A stretch of DNA of 64,000 bases from Alkalinema sp. FACHB-956 (GCF_014697025.1 NZ_JACJRC010000021.1:1-64000); one strand, 5' to 3'. Positions 35,602 through 44,994 are shown, counted from the first letter of the stretch. Numbers and translations are program-made. Notes: generated from the sequence alone by a model not told the origin.

Positions 35602-36270
35602 TTAGGCCAACGACTCCAAGCGTTGCTGTGCTAAGCAAGCCGCTTCAACCACACTGGGGTTACTGTCTTTTGCTAAATATTTCAACGCGGATAAACTTTT
35701 TTCTGTCGGCAGATTACCGAGTGCTTCTGCCAGCCGTTGCCGCACCAACCAGTCCTCCGCTTGGGCAAACCGCAGAATTTCATCCACCGCATCAATGGCT
35801 CGAATTTCCCCGAGGGCTGCGATCGCGGCCTGGTGTAGGACAACTTCTGGGCTGTCCAAAGCCTTTACCAACACATCCCTAGCTCGAGGATCCTTGAGAT
35901 TGCCCAATGCCACTGCTGCACTAAATCGAACCAGCCATTGCGTATCTTCATAGAAGGCTCGAACCAAAGGTTCAAAGGCTCGGACATCTTCAAGATACCC
36001 GAGCGCACCCGCCGCATCGGCTCTGACGCCATAGTCTGCTTCTGTTTGCAAGACTTCTACCAAAATGGGCAGGCATTCATCCGTCGGCTTCAGCCCCAGA
36101 GAAAACACCGCCATCGATCGCACCTGCTGGTTTTCGTCATGCAATACCTTTTTAATTAAAGGAACCGCATCCTCAGGAGGCACCTCTCTTAGCGCAGCCA
36201 GTGCTAATTTTCGATCTTTGACACTGGGACTTTCTAACCGACTAGAAATCTGCTCGAGAGAAAAAAGCAT
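35602..36270 (-). CDS. HEAT-repeat protein (phycobilin lyase-/NblB-like)
   Basis: The protein has 222 residues composed of about six HEAT/PBS-lyase repeats of 30-31 residues with the D..VR..AA.ALG.L...A pattern (for example WLVRFSAAVALGNLKDPRA). Length and repeat type resemble NblB and the E/F-type bilin lyase family, which act on phycobilisomes, but HEAT proteins with other partners look alike. No phycobilisome genes are adjacent. Assignment below the HEAT level is inference. Confidence 0.8.
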   Translation of the reverse strand: MLFSLEQISSRLESPSVKDRKLALAALREVPPEDAVPLIKKVLHDENQQVRSMAVFSLGLKPTDECLPILVEVLQTEADYGVRADAAGALGYLEDVRAFEPLVRAFYEDTQWLVRFSAAVALGNLKDPRARDVLVKALDSPEVVLHQAAIAALGEIRAIDAVDEILRFAQAEDWLVRQRLAEALGNLPTEKSLSALKYLAKDSNPSVVEAACLAQQRLESLA

Positions 36271-36421
36271 ACACAGACCTACCTGAGGAACGATTCCTCA
36301 ATTGTAGGAGCAATTTTTCGGAACTTTGCTGCCAAGGGCTAGGGCCACTAGCCGATACCTATCGGGGCAACTGGCTGATCGGGGCAACTGGGTGTGGAGG
36401 ATACGACTGATGTTGAGGACA

Positions 36422-36625
36422 TTACTGCCCCGCCCGCCGAACTTTCTCCAAAAATTCTGGATAGTTATCTAAATCCGCTGGGGAAGTCAATGCTGAACAT
36501 TCCACCCATCCTGGTTCGGCACTGATTTTTTGAATGTAAGCGCTCATGGCAGCCGCATCGTTGCGGTGGGCCAATAAGTAGGATTTCAACGCAGCACGAC
36601 TCATGGTGGTGAAATTAGGCTTCAT
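36422..36625 (-). CDS. DUF6887 family small protein
   Basis: Starting at MKPNFTTMSRAALKSYLLAHR the protein has 67 residues. The P.F..M.RA.LK.Y.L.HR opening is the pattern I recall for DUF6887. Its ATG overlaps the TGA of the upstream gene (ATGA), so the two are translationally coupled. Function unknown. Confidence 0.75.
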   Translation of the reverse strand: MKPNFTTMSRAALKSYLLAHRNDAAAMSAYIQKISAEPGWVECSALTSPADLDNYPEFLEKVRRAGQ

Positions 36626-36822
36626 TTCTGAAATCTCCATCGACCATCTGGATAGATTAGAATTTCTGTCTCATCCCCTGCCAGGATGAAAATATTGCCG
36701 GACGTTTCGTCAAAACAGACTAACCCGATCGAACGATACATCAACGTTAACCGCTGACACAGATCAAAGCAAGTCTTGAGTTGAGCATTGGTAGGAATAG
36801 GAGAACCTCCCAAGGACACCAA
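36622..36822 (-). CDS. DUF6888 family small protein
   Basis: The protein has 66 residues. The core PTNAQLKTCFDLCQRLTLMY then FDETSGNIFILAGDETEILIYPDGRWRF is the pattern I recall for DUF6888, repeatedly found next to DUF6887 in cyanobacteria. Its short length and four-base overlap with its partner resemble toxin-antitoxin or adaptor pairs, but nothing in the sequence proves that. Confidence 0.75.
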   Translation of the reverse strand: MVSLGGSPIPTNAQLKTCFDLCQRLTLMYRSIGLVCFDETSGNIFILAGDETEILIYPDGRWRFQK

Positions 36823-36978
36823 CTGCCAGTTTACCTGCGATAGAAAGTTTTGTAAGGGAAAGTTTTGCTTGGGGGAAATTGCCGAAATCTTCAGTTTTCA
36901 TGGTGAAATTGATAGTTGAATCTCACCAATGGGGCCATTGATCTCTCAATTGATGACTTCCTCGTATCTATTAGGACT

Positions 36979-37806
36979 ATGACAATCACCGATTTTTTGA
37001 GCAATGATGGCGTGAGCCAGTGGAGTTGGCAAATTCTGCCCAAATTCCTAGGGGCGATCGTCATCCTACTCTGCACCAACTGGATTGGGACCTTGAGTGT
37101 TTCCATCAGTAAACGATTGCTCAATCGGATTGAACCGACCTTACAACGCTTCCTGTTGCAAGTCCTGAAAATCCTGATCTGGGTGGTGGGTAGTATTGCT
37201 GCGCTGAATACGATCGGGATTGAAACGACGACGCTAGTTGCAATTGTTGGGGCCGCAGGGTTAGCCGTGGGATTGGCACTGCAAAATAGCCTTTCCCACT
37301 TGGCCGCGGGCATTATGTTAATTAGCTTTCGCCACTTTGAAGTGGGAGACACGATCGAAGGAGGGGGCGTCTCCGGTGCAGTCGATAGTATTGGCCTCTT
37401 TTCCACCACGATTGTCACCGGGGATAATGTCCGGATTACGATTCCCAATAGTCAACTGTTCAGCGGAACCTTAAAAAATCAAACGGTGCTGGGAACCCGG
37501 CGCGTGGATATTCGCATTCCCATTGGTGATCGCCCGCTTCAACCTACGTTGCAGGATCTCCTCGCGATCGCAGAACACCATCCCAAAGTCCTGACCCACC
37601 CGAAACCCATTGCCCAAGTCACTGTAATTGGTACACACTCCACTACCATCAGCCTCAAGCCTTGGTGCCAATCCAGTGACTACGATCAAGTTCGGGCGGA
37701 TATTCTGTACAGTGTGAAACGGCATCTTGAGCAATCCCAGACTCAATACCCCACTGTCGAGTCCACGATCGACCCGTCCTCCGATGCTTCCTCGATGAAT
37801 GCTTGA
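36979..37806 (+). CDS. mscS: MscS-type mechanosensitive channel
   Basis: From the ATG the protein has 275 residues; a TTG 21 codons upstream is less likely. Three membrane helices occupy the first ~125 residues. TM3 and the beta domain are diagnostic: AIVGAAGLAVGLALQNSLSHL, AAGIMLISFRHFEVGDTIEG, and VRITIPNSQLF. The C-terminal alpha/beta vestibule is short. MscS channels release solutes on hypo-osmotic shock. Confidence 0.92.
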   Translation: MTITDFLSNDGVSQWSWQILPKFLGAIVILLCTNWIGTLSVSISKRLLNRIEPTLQRFLLQVLKILIWVVGSIAALNTIGIETTTLVAIVGAAGLAVGLALQNSLSHLAAGIMLISFRHFEVGDTIEGGGVSGAVDSIGLFSTTIVTGDNVRITIPNSQLFSGTLKNQTVLGTRRVDIRIPIGDRPLQPTLQDLLAIAEHHPKVLTHPKPIAQVTVIGTHSTTISLKPWCQSSDYDQVRADILYSVKRHLEQSQTQYPTVESTIDPSSDASSMNA

Positions 37807-37881
37807 GTCCATTAATTCGACCCGTATTACACCCCAGGTCACGGCCCACCGGTGTATAAGTTCTTACCCGTCAGCCGTCAC

Positions 37882-38379
37882 CTAAGGGCGTTTGACTCGC
37901 GCAGTGGCTTCCCGCGTTGTCACCTTGGGAGCCGCGCCATTACTTTGCCCCCGTAATTCATTGATTTCCTGGTTGAGCTTACGGATCCGGCCAGAGAGGA
38001 TACGGATTAAGTTGAGGGCAATTCCCGGCGTTTCATCGATCGCGGAGTAAAGTTGCTGCTGGGTAAGTTCTAAACACACACATCTTTCTAGGGCCGTAAC
38101 CGAAGCCGATCGCGACTCAGAATCAAAAAGGGCCATTTCACCAAAAAATTCTTCTCGCCCTAGGCGTTTGAGTTCTTGATCACCAATATGAACTTTGACT
38201 TGTCCAGAGGCAATGATAAACATTGAACTGCCTTCTTCACCCTGGCGAATAATTGGCTGTTTGGCTTCAAACACTTCTTCTTCCATAACGGGGACGAGGC
38301 GGATCAAAAAATCCTCCCGCAGTTCCTCAAAAATAGGAACGCCTCGCACCAGTAATAGTCGGTCAAACAAATTCAGCAT
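37882..38379 (-). CDS. Cyclic nucleotide-binding domain (CRP-fold) protein without DNA-binding domain
   Basis: The protein has 165 residues. The cNMP-binding beta-barrel spans about residues 10-125 (EVFEAKQPIIRQGEEGSSMFIIASGQVKV, FFGEMALFDSESRSASVTAL, with the phosphate-binding FFGEMALFD...RSA motif). A helix with RILSGRIRKLNQEINELRG ends it, and no HTH follows. It lies 214 bases downstream of, and on the same strand as, the transporter-HEAT gene. In other bacteria the three domains can occur fused, so this may be its detached sensor subunit (inference). Confidence 0.85.
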   Translation of the reverse strand: MLNLFDRLLLVRGVPIFEELREDFLIRLVPVMEEEVFEAKQPIIRQGEEGSSMFIIASGQVKVHIGDQELKRLGREEFFGEMALFDSESRSASVTALERCVCLELTQQQLYSAIDETPGIALNLIRILSGRIRKLNQEINELRGQSNGAAPKVTTREATARVKRP

Positions 38380-38536
38380 GTTGCTGGAAGATCAAGAGCC
38401 TGAAGATTAATCGCCTTGTTACTGAGTATGCCCTAAAAACCTAATTAAGGCGTCACTAAGAATATTCTACGGATAGCGGCTGCAATAGCAACCAACCAGT
38501 GGTTTAACCTACAAAAGTTTGTAATCGGCACCATCC

Positions 38537-38595
38537 TCCCAGGCTTCGAGTCTCTCAGGCTTAGAGTCTCCCAGGCTTAGAGTCTCCCAGGCTTA
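38537..38595. repeat. Tandem repeat, 16 bp x 3.5, running into a stop codon
   Basis: TCCCAGGCTTAGAGTC is repeated three times with minor changes. A fourth partial copy (TCCCAGGCTTA) contains the TAA stop of the transporter-HEAT gene on the reverse strand. Confidence 0.9.
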
Positions 38596-41500
38596 CATGG
38601 GGCCTAGAATTGCGGTGTTAGGCATATCATCATCATCGGATCCAGAGGCCAGGGGACTAGACGATTGGGGCCCTAGCTGCTGAAGTTGATCGCGAATGTG
38701 GAACCGCAAAATCGGTTCAGGATCATTCTTCATGCGTGGCAACACATTCATGTAGGCCGCTGGGTACATCGACTGTAAGTAAGCCAATACTGCTTCTCTC
38801 AAAAAGCCACTGGAACTCCGGAGTCCACCCAAGACATGATGGCGCTCTAGGGACCACTGCTCCGCCCGAGCCAAGTGAAACCCGCAGGCTAAGACCCAGT
38901 CCGACAAAAAGTGTCTGAGATCCATGAGATGAATTAACCGATCGCTTGGTTCCATCGGTTGATAGGTAATCAAGCTACTTAAGCTTTGCAGTTGTTCTTG
39001 GAGTTCTAACTGTTCTTGACGGCTGAGGCGATGGCTAGTGCGCCGTAATTTCATCCCAGGGGTACTCCGGCCCGACTGAGCCCGAGGAATGCGTTCCAAA
39101 ATGGTGAGGAAAGCCCGTTTTTGTGGAATGTCTAGCTTGTTGTCTAGAATTTCCAGACCTTGAGCCACGTTATCGGATGAGCCTGACTTGAGGTTGAAGG
39201 CGGCGGCTTGAATCGCGTCGGGTTCATAGAGGAATTGCATCAACATAAACAGGCGATCGACGCAGTCTAGCTGAATGGTGCGCAAGGCCCGCCGCAGCAT
39301 TTCTTCGCAGGAACGGTGGGTAATTTGCCCAGACAGATCGAGAATCGCAGCGCTGGTTTGACCAATCAGCATTAGTTCCTGTTCGATCAGCATTTCAATT
39401 CCCGATCGCCCCAGCTTTTCTGCCGTTACTTCAATGCCCTCGTCCTTCGGCACCTTGATCAACGATCGTAGGATATGGGCTCGATCTTCCCCCCAACTGG
39501 TTGTTAGCCGATCCACCATAAAATCGAGGGCTTCGGTGGTGCTAATTTGCCCAATCACCATCCAAGCTGAACTGCGTACCGATTCGGGTTGCCGCCAATC
39601 GGTCACCAACAGTTGCAACTTGGGCAAGGACTCATTTTCCAAGTAAGTCAGGGCTTGCATGGCCACATGACGAGTTTCGGGGTCGTATAACCCGTCCACG
39701 AGAGCCGGGTAGCCCTTTTCGTAATGGGTCATGGAAATTGCTTCCAGCACCGATCGCCGCACAGAGATCGATGTTTCTTTCTTAACAATTTCACTCACGT
39801 AGATTTGCAAAGCTTGCAAATACTTAAGATGACGAATGGCATGGCACCCTTCCGATCGCTCCTGTTCCTGGGCGTGGGTCAACATCAGCCGCAGCACATT
39901 GGTTGCCTCGGCTTTCTGCTGGGGATTCCCCAATTCCACCATCAAGGCCGCAGCCGTGCCACGAATTGCCGGTGGGGACTGGGGTCGGATAAAAATACTC
40001 AGTTCTTTCAGGTCAGCATGGGGATCGGTCAAAAATACATAGCGCAGTGCCGCCGCGACGACCTCGGGGGGTGCCGAAAAATTGATTAATCGGCGGGCAG
40101 ACACAATATGCTCAGGACTGGCATGATCCACCATAAATTCCAGTACCCGGCACTGGGCTTCGGGGGGGAATGACAGCAACATCGGAGCGAGAATCTCCGT
40201 TGCATTACGGGGATCAATTTGGAATAAGAGTTCAATACAAGCAAGTCGAGAATCTTCAAGGCCGGGTTTGCTGAGAGCTTCGATCGCAGCCCGTTTGAGT
40301 TCTTTAATCGTAGCGGGATTGGAACTCATGCCCAGTTGATCCTGACGGGCACTCAGAACCAAGATTTTGACGTAATCCCGTTGAATCAACCAGATATTGA
40401 TCAGCCAAGCTGCTGCTAGCAGAATCATGCCACCGAAAAGCAGACTGCGCCAGTTGTCTGCCCCGAGGCTCTTCTGCCATCCTAGCCCCACCGAAGCCAA
40501 GAGTAATCCCCCCGTCAATCCCGTGGCGATCGGTTCTGCTGAGCCACGAACGCTGGCTTGGATGGCATTACTCCAGCGGGCTGGAATGGGTTGGAATAGG
40601 ACAGGACTCACACTGGCTAGCAGGGTGAAATGAATCAATTCATAGAAGAACTTGAGGACTACAATCATCCAAAAGATGATGACCGTCAGTTCGCCGAATT
40701 GGGGCAGGTAGGGAAACAGGGCGATCGTGCTGCCAAACGCCAACACCAGAATGGGCAACAGTCCTGATGTTGCAAAAATGCCGAGGGTTTCTAAAATGCG
40801 GGGAGACAACCCCCATTGCATGATCAATTCCAAGATCCCCAAGACCCCTTGGAACAATCCTAAAAATCCTGCAATTCTTTCACTCCGAGTCACATTGGGC
40901 CCGACTGCTCCAAACCATTCCAACGGATTGGCCGTCAAGGATTCCAGTTGTTTAGAAAACTGGAAATCCACTAGCAGGAACATTGCTTCCGCTAGGACAA
41001 AGAACGCTAACAACAACCAGCGATAGTTCATAGACTGGCCGCGCAGTTGCTTAGTCGCTTCGGTATTGCTAGATTCTCGCCGGACGGAACTCCGGAAGTA
41101 GCGTTGCTGACGCTGGCTAATGGAAAAGAGCAGCCCGGCTCCCGTCAGTATCATGCCGAAGGCAACCCAGATGACCCCCGATAGGCCCAAGCGGCTGAGA
41201 ACGAGGGGCAGGGCAAATCCGCTGAGCACATCGGCCACTAGGACGCCGCTACTGATCAGGGGATAAGCACGTTTAATTTCTCGAATATTAAAAAGCTGAT
41301 TAACCGTAATGGTGGTGTTAAGGTCGCTGAGAACATACAGCACCTGCTGCCACAATCGCATCAGCAGAACAGAGACGCGAAACACCGTGAACCCAGCGAT
41401 CGCGATCCCCTCTGGGGCTTTAAACCCCATAACAAACAGGGGCAAAGGAGCCGCCATCAGTAATGCCACCAAGACAATCAGCCAACGCATGGCCACAAAG

Positions 41501-41763
41501 GATTGCAGCCAACCATAGATGGATCCCAGAAAAATACTGATCAGGGTACTCGCCAAATAGATGACGGGTAAGTTATCAGCACTGAAGTGTTCTAGGAACA
41601 TTGCGGAGGCCGTGGCTTCTAACCAAAGCACCCCGATCGAGGTTGCGGCATAGGACGCAAACATCAAAAACGTGCGTTCCCCTTCCCCCGGACGCAAATT
41701 AATCCATCGGAGAAATTTATTGCCGAAATTATCTTTACTGGGTTCCTGGATTCCTGTGGTCAT
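38593..41763 (-). CDS. Transporter-like membrane domain fused to HEAT repeats (1056 aa)
   Basis: The first ~460 residues form about 12 membrane helices with an MFS/nucleotide-translocase (NTT)-like arrangement (RTFLMFASYAATSIGVLWLE, LPLFVMGFKAPEG, FYELIHFTLLASVSPVLFQPIP). From about 480 to 900 the protein is HEAT-like helical repeats (for example DPHADLKELSIFI, RRSVLEAISM, SVRSSAWMVIGQI). The last ~130 residues are helical with an acidic DDDD-containing tail. Transport substrate is unknown. The HEAT region suggests a protein-binding or regulated transporter. A cNMP-binding protein is encoded next downstream. Confidence 0.8.
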   Translation of the reverse strand: MTTGIQEPSKDNFGNKFLRWINLRPGEGERTFLMFASYAATSIGVLWLEATASAMFLEHFSADNLPVIYLASTLISIFLGSIYGWLQSFVAMRWLIVLVALLMAAPLPLFVMGFKAPEGIAIAGFTVFRVSVLLMRLWQQVLYVLSDLNTTITVNQLFNIREIKRAYPLISSGVLVADVLSGFALPLVLSRLGLSGVIWVAFGMILTGAGLLFSISQRQQRYFRSSVRRESSNTEATKQLRGQSMNYRWLLLAFFVLAEAMFLLVDFQFSKQLESLTANPLEWFGAVGPNVTRSERIAGFLGLFQGVLGILELIMQWGLSPRILETLGIFATSGLLPILVLAFGSTIALFPYLPQFGELTVIIFWMIVVLKFFYELIHFTLLASVSPVLFQPIPARWSNAIQASVRGSAEPIATGLTGGLLLASVGLGWQKSLGADNWRSLLFGGMILLAAAWLINIWLIQRDYVKILVLSARQDQLGMSSNPATIKELKRAAIEALSKPGLEDSRLACIELLFQIDPRNATEILAPMLLSFPPEAQCRVLEFMVDHASPEHIVSARRLINFSAPPEVVAAALRYVFLTDPHADLKELSIFIRPQSPPAIRGTAAALMVELGNPQQKAEATNVLRLMLTHAQEQERSEGCHAIRHLKYLQALQIYVSEIVKKETSISVRRSVLEAISMTHYEKGYPALVDGLYDPETRHVAMQALTYLENESLPKLQLLVTDWRQPESVRSSAWMVIGQISTTEALDFMVDRLTTSWGEDRAHILRSLIKVPKDEGIEVTAEKLGRSGIEMLIEQELMLIGQTSAAILDLSGQITHRSCEEMLRRALRTIQLDCVDRLFMLMQFLYEPDAIQAAAFNLKSGSSDNVAQGLEILDNKLDIPQKRAFLTILERIPRAQSGRSTPGMKLRRTSHRLSRQEQLELQEQLQSLSSLITYQPMEPSDRLIHLMDLRHFLSDWVLACGFHLARAEQWSLERHHVLGGLRSSSGFLREAVLAYLQSMYPAAYMNVLPRMKNDPEPILRFHIRDQLQQLGPQSSSPLASGSDDDDMPNTAILGPM

Positions 41764-41936
41764 CTATGCGCTCTCGCGAAAAATGGGTGTGCGCATGCTG
41801 AAAAGGCTACTTTTAGTGTTCCCCGACGGCCTTCATTCTAAATACTGGTAGCCCTCTCTGCGAGAAAATTTATCTCTCGATCGAGCAGCTCCATTGTCAG
41901 CTAGAACTAGTCAGATAGAACCTGTCAAATGAAACA

Positions 41937-41964
41937 GGTCAAATAGAAAAGGTCAAATAGAAAA
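41937..41964. repeat. Tandem repeat, 14 bp x 2
   Basis: GGTCAAATAGAAAA is exactly doubled, with degenerate GTCAGATAGAA / GTCAAATGAAA copies before it. It overlaps the T-run region of the infC terminator. Confidence 0.88.
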
Positions 41965-41997
41965 GCAAAAAAGAAGACACCCCATCAAGATGTCTTC
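41961..41997 (-). terminator. infC terminator
   Basis: GAAGACA / TGTCTTC stem with an 11-base loop, followed on the reverse strand by TTTTTTGCTTTT. Confidence 0.85.
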
Positions 41998-42032
41998 TAG
42001 AAGTCACCGATCGCGACTGTCTCGATCGAGGT

Positions 42033-42578
42033 TTACTTTTTCGGAGCGAGGAGCATCATCATGTTTCGCCCTTCTTTTTTCGGCGCTTGTTGGACTTCAG
42101 CGATCTCTTGGAGATCTTGAGCCATGCGCTTCAAAAGGCTCTCTGCCAAATCACTATGTTGGATTTCTCGTCCACGGAACATGATGGTGGCCTTCACCTT
42201 ATCTCCCGCTTTGAGGAACCGCTCTGCCTGACTGATGCGCACGTTATAGTCATGATCCTCAATCTTGTAGCGCATCTTGACTTCTTTAACGTCAACGGTA
42301 TGCTGCTTTTTCTTGGCCTCTTTGGCTTTTTTCTCCTGCTCGAACTTGTGCTTACCGTAGTCAATGATTTTGCAGACAGGCGGATCCGCTTTGTCACTTA
42401 CGAGGACTAGGTCAAGCTCTTTTTCATCAGCGAGCTGCTGCGCTTCCCTAGAGGTCATGATCCCCAACTGACCGCCGTCGCTATCCACCACCCGCACTTT
42501 GGGGAAGCGAATGCGCTCATTAATCATGGGCAGATCACGGTTAAATCGTCTTTCTCTTTCTCTTTCCGTCACAGGCAC
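42033..42578 (-). CDS. infC: Translation initiation factor IF-3
   Basis: The protein has 181 residues. The N-domain ([44 protein letters not shown]) and C-domain ([42 protein letters not shown]) are both complete. IF-3 binds the 30S subunit and checks the start codon. The reading frame opens with GTG ([11 protein letters not shown]); rare start codons are usual for infC and support autoregulation. Confidence 0.95.
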   Translation of the reverse strand: MPVTERERERRFNRDLPMINERIRFPKVRVVDSDGGQLGIMTSREAQQLADEKELDLVLVSDKADPPVCKIIDYGKHKFEQEKKAKEAKKKQHTVDVKEVKMRYKIEDHDYNVRISQAERFLKAGDKVKATIMFRGREIQHSDLAESLLKRMAQDLQEIAEVQQAPKKEGRNMMMLLAPKK

Positions 42579-42949
42579 CGTTGGTTAAAGTGGATTAGAT
42601 AATTGAACAATTCAGTTTACAAAACAACTTAGCCTTTCGGCTGCTAAAAGTATGCCCCAAATCGATCTCCTTAGGTCTACTTTGGATCTACTATATGTTG
42701 AACTTGTCCCGATCCAGCACTGAAACTATTCAGGATTAGCAGGATCAAATTCAAAGTTCAGCAGTCTTCCACCAAACTCAAGGCTTGGTAAAACACTAAG
42801 GTTTGTAACCGTTATTCTACTCACTTCATCTCCGATTCTTCCATTTCCTTAATTTAATTAACTGAATACCTGACATCATGGCTGCTCCGAATCTGGAGGG
42901 CAGGGGTATCCGGTATTCAGTCTGAGAAGCAACTTTGAGGGAGGCAACC
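42579..42949. other. Divergent intergenic region infC / hydrolase
   Basis: No gene seen. It is AT-rich compared with flanks (TTAATTTAATTAACTGAATA near 42850), consistent with two divergent promoters. Confidence 0.5.
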
Positions 42950-43900
42950 GTGACAACCATGCAGTCCTGGCACGATCGAATTGGCTTTCAGCGCGATTGG
43001 TTTTGGCGAGGCTGGAAAATTCGCTATAGCTATGCAACTCACGCCGCTGCTTCGGACGCAACCCCCATTCTGCTGCTCCATGGGTTTGGAGCCTCGATCG
43101 GGCATTGGCGGCATAATGTACCCCTTCTGAGTCAGCACCATCCGGTCTATGCCTTGGATTTACTGGGCTTTGGGGCGTCAGAAAAGGCGATCGCGGCCTA
43201 TGGAACGGCCCTCTGGGTGGAACAGGTGTATGCGTTTTGGCAGGAATTTATCCGTCGTCCGATCGTGCTGGTGGGCAATTCCCTGGGATCAGTGGTCTGT
43301 GTGGGGTTGGCGGCTAAGCATCCCGACATGGTGGCGGGGCTCGCTTTGATTAACCTCCCGGACTTTTCCGCTGTAGAAATGCCCGCATGGATGCAAAAGA
43401 TCGTGCAACCCCTGGGTAACTGGATGAAGGGATTTTTTACCCTGCCCCCGATTTTTGTGCCCTTTTTCCACTGGGTTCGTCAACCGACTCGGATTCGATC
43501 GTGGGTCAAGGGAGCCTACCCCGACACCAACAACATCGATGATGAATTGGTGGAGATTCTCAGCCATCCCCCCAATGAAGTGGGAGCCGCCCGCACCTTG
43601 GCGGCCATGGTCAAAGGGCAGCGCCAACTCCCACCGGAATACACTGCCCGCTATGCGCTGCCTCAAATTTCGATCCCGATTTTATTGGTGTGGGGGCTTC
43701 AGGACACGATGGTTCCCCCCAGCCTAGCCCGCAAGTTTGTCGAATTTAATCCAGCGGTCAAGCTCGTGGAAATTCCCCAGGCGGGCCATTGCCCCCACGA
43801 TGAATGTCCAGATGTGTTCAATCCGATTTTGCTAGATTGGCTCCAGTCTTGGACTGCCCCTTCGAGCGTCCCCGCAAGTTCCGAGCTTCCCTGCAAGTGA
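42950..43900 (+). CDS. Alpha/beta-hydrolase fold protein
   Basis: A GTG start is chosen because GGGAGG lies five bases upstream; an ATG three codons later is possible. From the GTG the protein has 316 residues. ILLLHGFGASIGHWRHNVP holds the oxyanion region, VLVGNSLGSVVCVGLA the nucleophile Ser elbow, LLVWGLQDTMVPP the acid, and QAGHCPHDECP the catalytic His. A cap domain with PPIFVPFFHWVRQPTRIRSW lies between. Similar cyanobacterial and plastid proteins act on lipids or pheophytin-type esters, but the substrate is not deducible. Confidence 0.85.
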   Translation: MTTMQSWHDRIGFQRDWFWRGWKIRYSYATHAAASDATPILLLHGFGASIGHWRHNVPLLSQHHPVYALDLLGFGASEKAIAAYGTALWVEQVYAFWQEFIRRPIVLVGNSLGSVVCVGLAAKHPDMVAGLALINLPDFSAVEMPAWMQKIVQPLGNWMKGFFTLPPIFVPFFHWVRQPTRIRSWVKGAYPDTNNIDDELVEILSHPPNEVGAARTLAAMVKGQRQLPPEYTARYALPQISIPILLVWGLQDTMVPPSLARKFVEFNPAVKLVEIPQAGHCPHDECPDVFNPILLDWLQSWTAPSSVPASSELPCK

Positions 43901-43929
43901 CGCTGCGGGAAATTGATCCCCAGAGATTT

Positions 43930-44253
43930 TTAATGGGCAGACCCTAGCTTGCGGAAATGCTGAAGCACCCCCGTGGCAGACAAGATGGCTGCAATATTGG
44001 AATGCACGCCCATCAGTGATAATTTGGCCGATCGCTGTTTGGCGATGGCCAGTCCTTGGATCAAAATGTGGGCTGCATCTAGTTCCACAACATGGGTTTG
44101 GCTCAAGTCCAAGATCACACCACTGTGGGGCTGAATTTTTTGGTGGAATTGATCCGCCAATTGCTTGACTCCGGCGGCATCAATGTGGGCGGGCATTCGA
44201 ATGATTGTTAATTCCTGAGTTGCATCCAGCATAGACAGATACTCATCTCGCAT
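43930..44253 (-). CDS. STAS-domain protein (anti-sigma factor antagonist-like)
   Basis: The protein has 107 residues, a single STAS domain: LTIIRMPAHIDAAGVKQLADQF, GVILDLSQTHVVELDAAHILIQG, LSLMGVHSNIAAILSATGVLQHF. The regulatory Ser of SpoIIAA-type proteins (DSSG) is replaced by Ala in ELDAAH, so control by phosphorylation at that site is not expected. Partner unknown. Confidence 0.85.
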   Translation of the reverse strand: MRDEYLSMLDATQELTIIRMPAHIDAAGVKQLADQFHQKIQPHSGVILDLSQTHVVELDAAHILIQGLAIAKQRSAKLSLMGVHSNIAAILSATGVLQHFRKLGSAH

Positions 44254-44348
44254 CCTCCTATGTAAGCAATCTCAGCGATCGCCATCATCCGTAAAATCAG
44301 CTTTGTCGCGCCCCCTCAACCTATGCGACCATCGTAAAAGTACGGTTA

Positions 44349-44993
44349 TTGGGCAAATATCCTGTGAATCAAGACTTGGAACCTTCTTCTCCTGCATCTG
44401 TTGCGCCAGAAACCACCGTGCCCACCAAGGCGGGGGATCGGGTGAGCGATCGGCCCCAGGAGGTGGATACCTTTCGGATTTCGCCGCTGATTCGTGGGAC
44501 ATTACTGAGCCTATATGCGGCGTTGACGATTCCTTTACCCTTTTTAGCGGAGTTTACCCAAGCCCCCGTTCCAGCCAATTGGTTGTGGGTTGGGCTGGGT
44601 CTGGGAGCGATCGCGCTGTACGGAGCCTTGAGTGAGCGGGTCGTGGTCGATGGCCAGGGGGTGCAAGTGACCTATCCGGCTTGGGTGCCCCAGTTGTTTC
44701 GGAAAGGCTGGCAGGTGGCCTGGGAAGAAATTGCAGCCTTGAAGCCTAGAAGCACGGGACAAGGTGGATTGGTTTATTATTTTGTAACGAAATCGGGGGA
44801 AGGCTTTCTGCTACCGATGCGGATTGTTGGGTTTTCCCGGTTTGTGCGGCGGGTGCAGGCGGAAACGGGGATCGATACGACGGATGTGAAACCCCTGTCC
44901 CAGCCCTGGATGTACATCATTCTCTTCGGCTTCACGGTACTGCTGTTGCTGATAGATGCCTGGACGATCGGGGTGGCGATCGGTGGGCAATAG
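44349..44993 (+). CDS. Hypothetical membrane protein, 214 aa
   Basis: The start is uncertain (TTG at the given position or GTG five codons later). The N-terminal ~55 residues are hydrophilic. A hydrophobic helix pair follows (LLSLYAALTIPLPFLAEF and WLWVGLGLGAIALYGAL). A soluble PH-like beta stretch runs about residues 85-165 (VVVDGQGVQVTYPAWVPQLF, VAWEEIAALKPRSTG). A last membrane helix (MYIILFGFTVLLLLIDAWTI) ends the protein. It resembles bacterial PH-domain membrane proteins. It is adjacent to an ABC ATPase gene with one base between stop and a GTG start. Confidence 0.65.
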   Translation: MGKYPVNQDLEPSSPASVAPETTVPTKAGDRVSDRPQEVDTFRISPLIRGTLLSLYAALTIPLPFLAEFTQAPVPANWLWVGLGLGAIALYGALSERVVVDGQGVQVTYPAWVPQLFRKGWQVAWEEIAALKPRSTGQGGLVYYFVTKSGEGFLLPMRIVGFSRFVRRVQAETGIDTTDVKPLSQPWMYIILFGFTVLLLLIDAWTIGVAIGGQ

Positions 44994-44994
44994 C

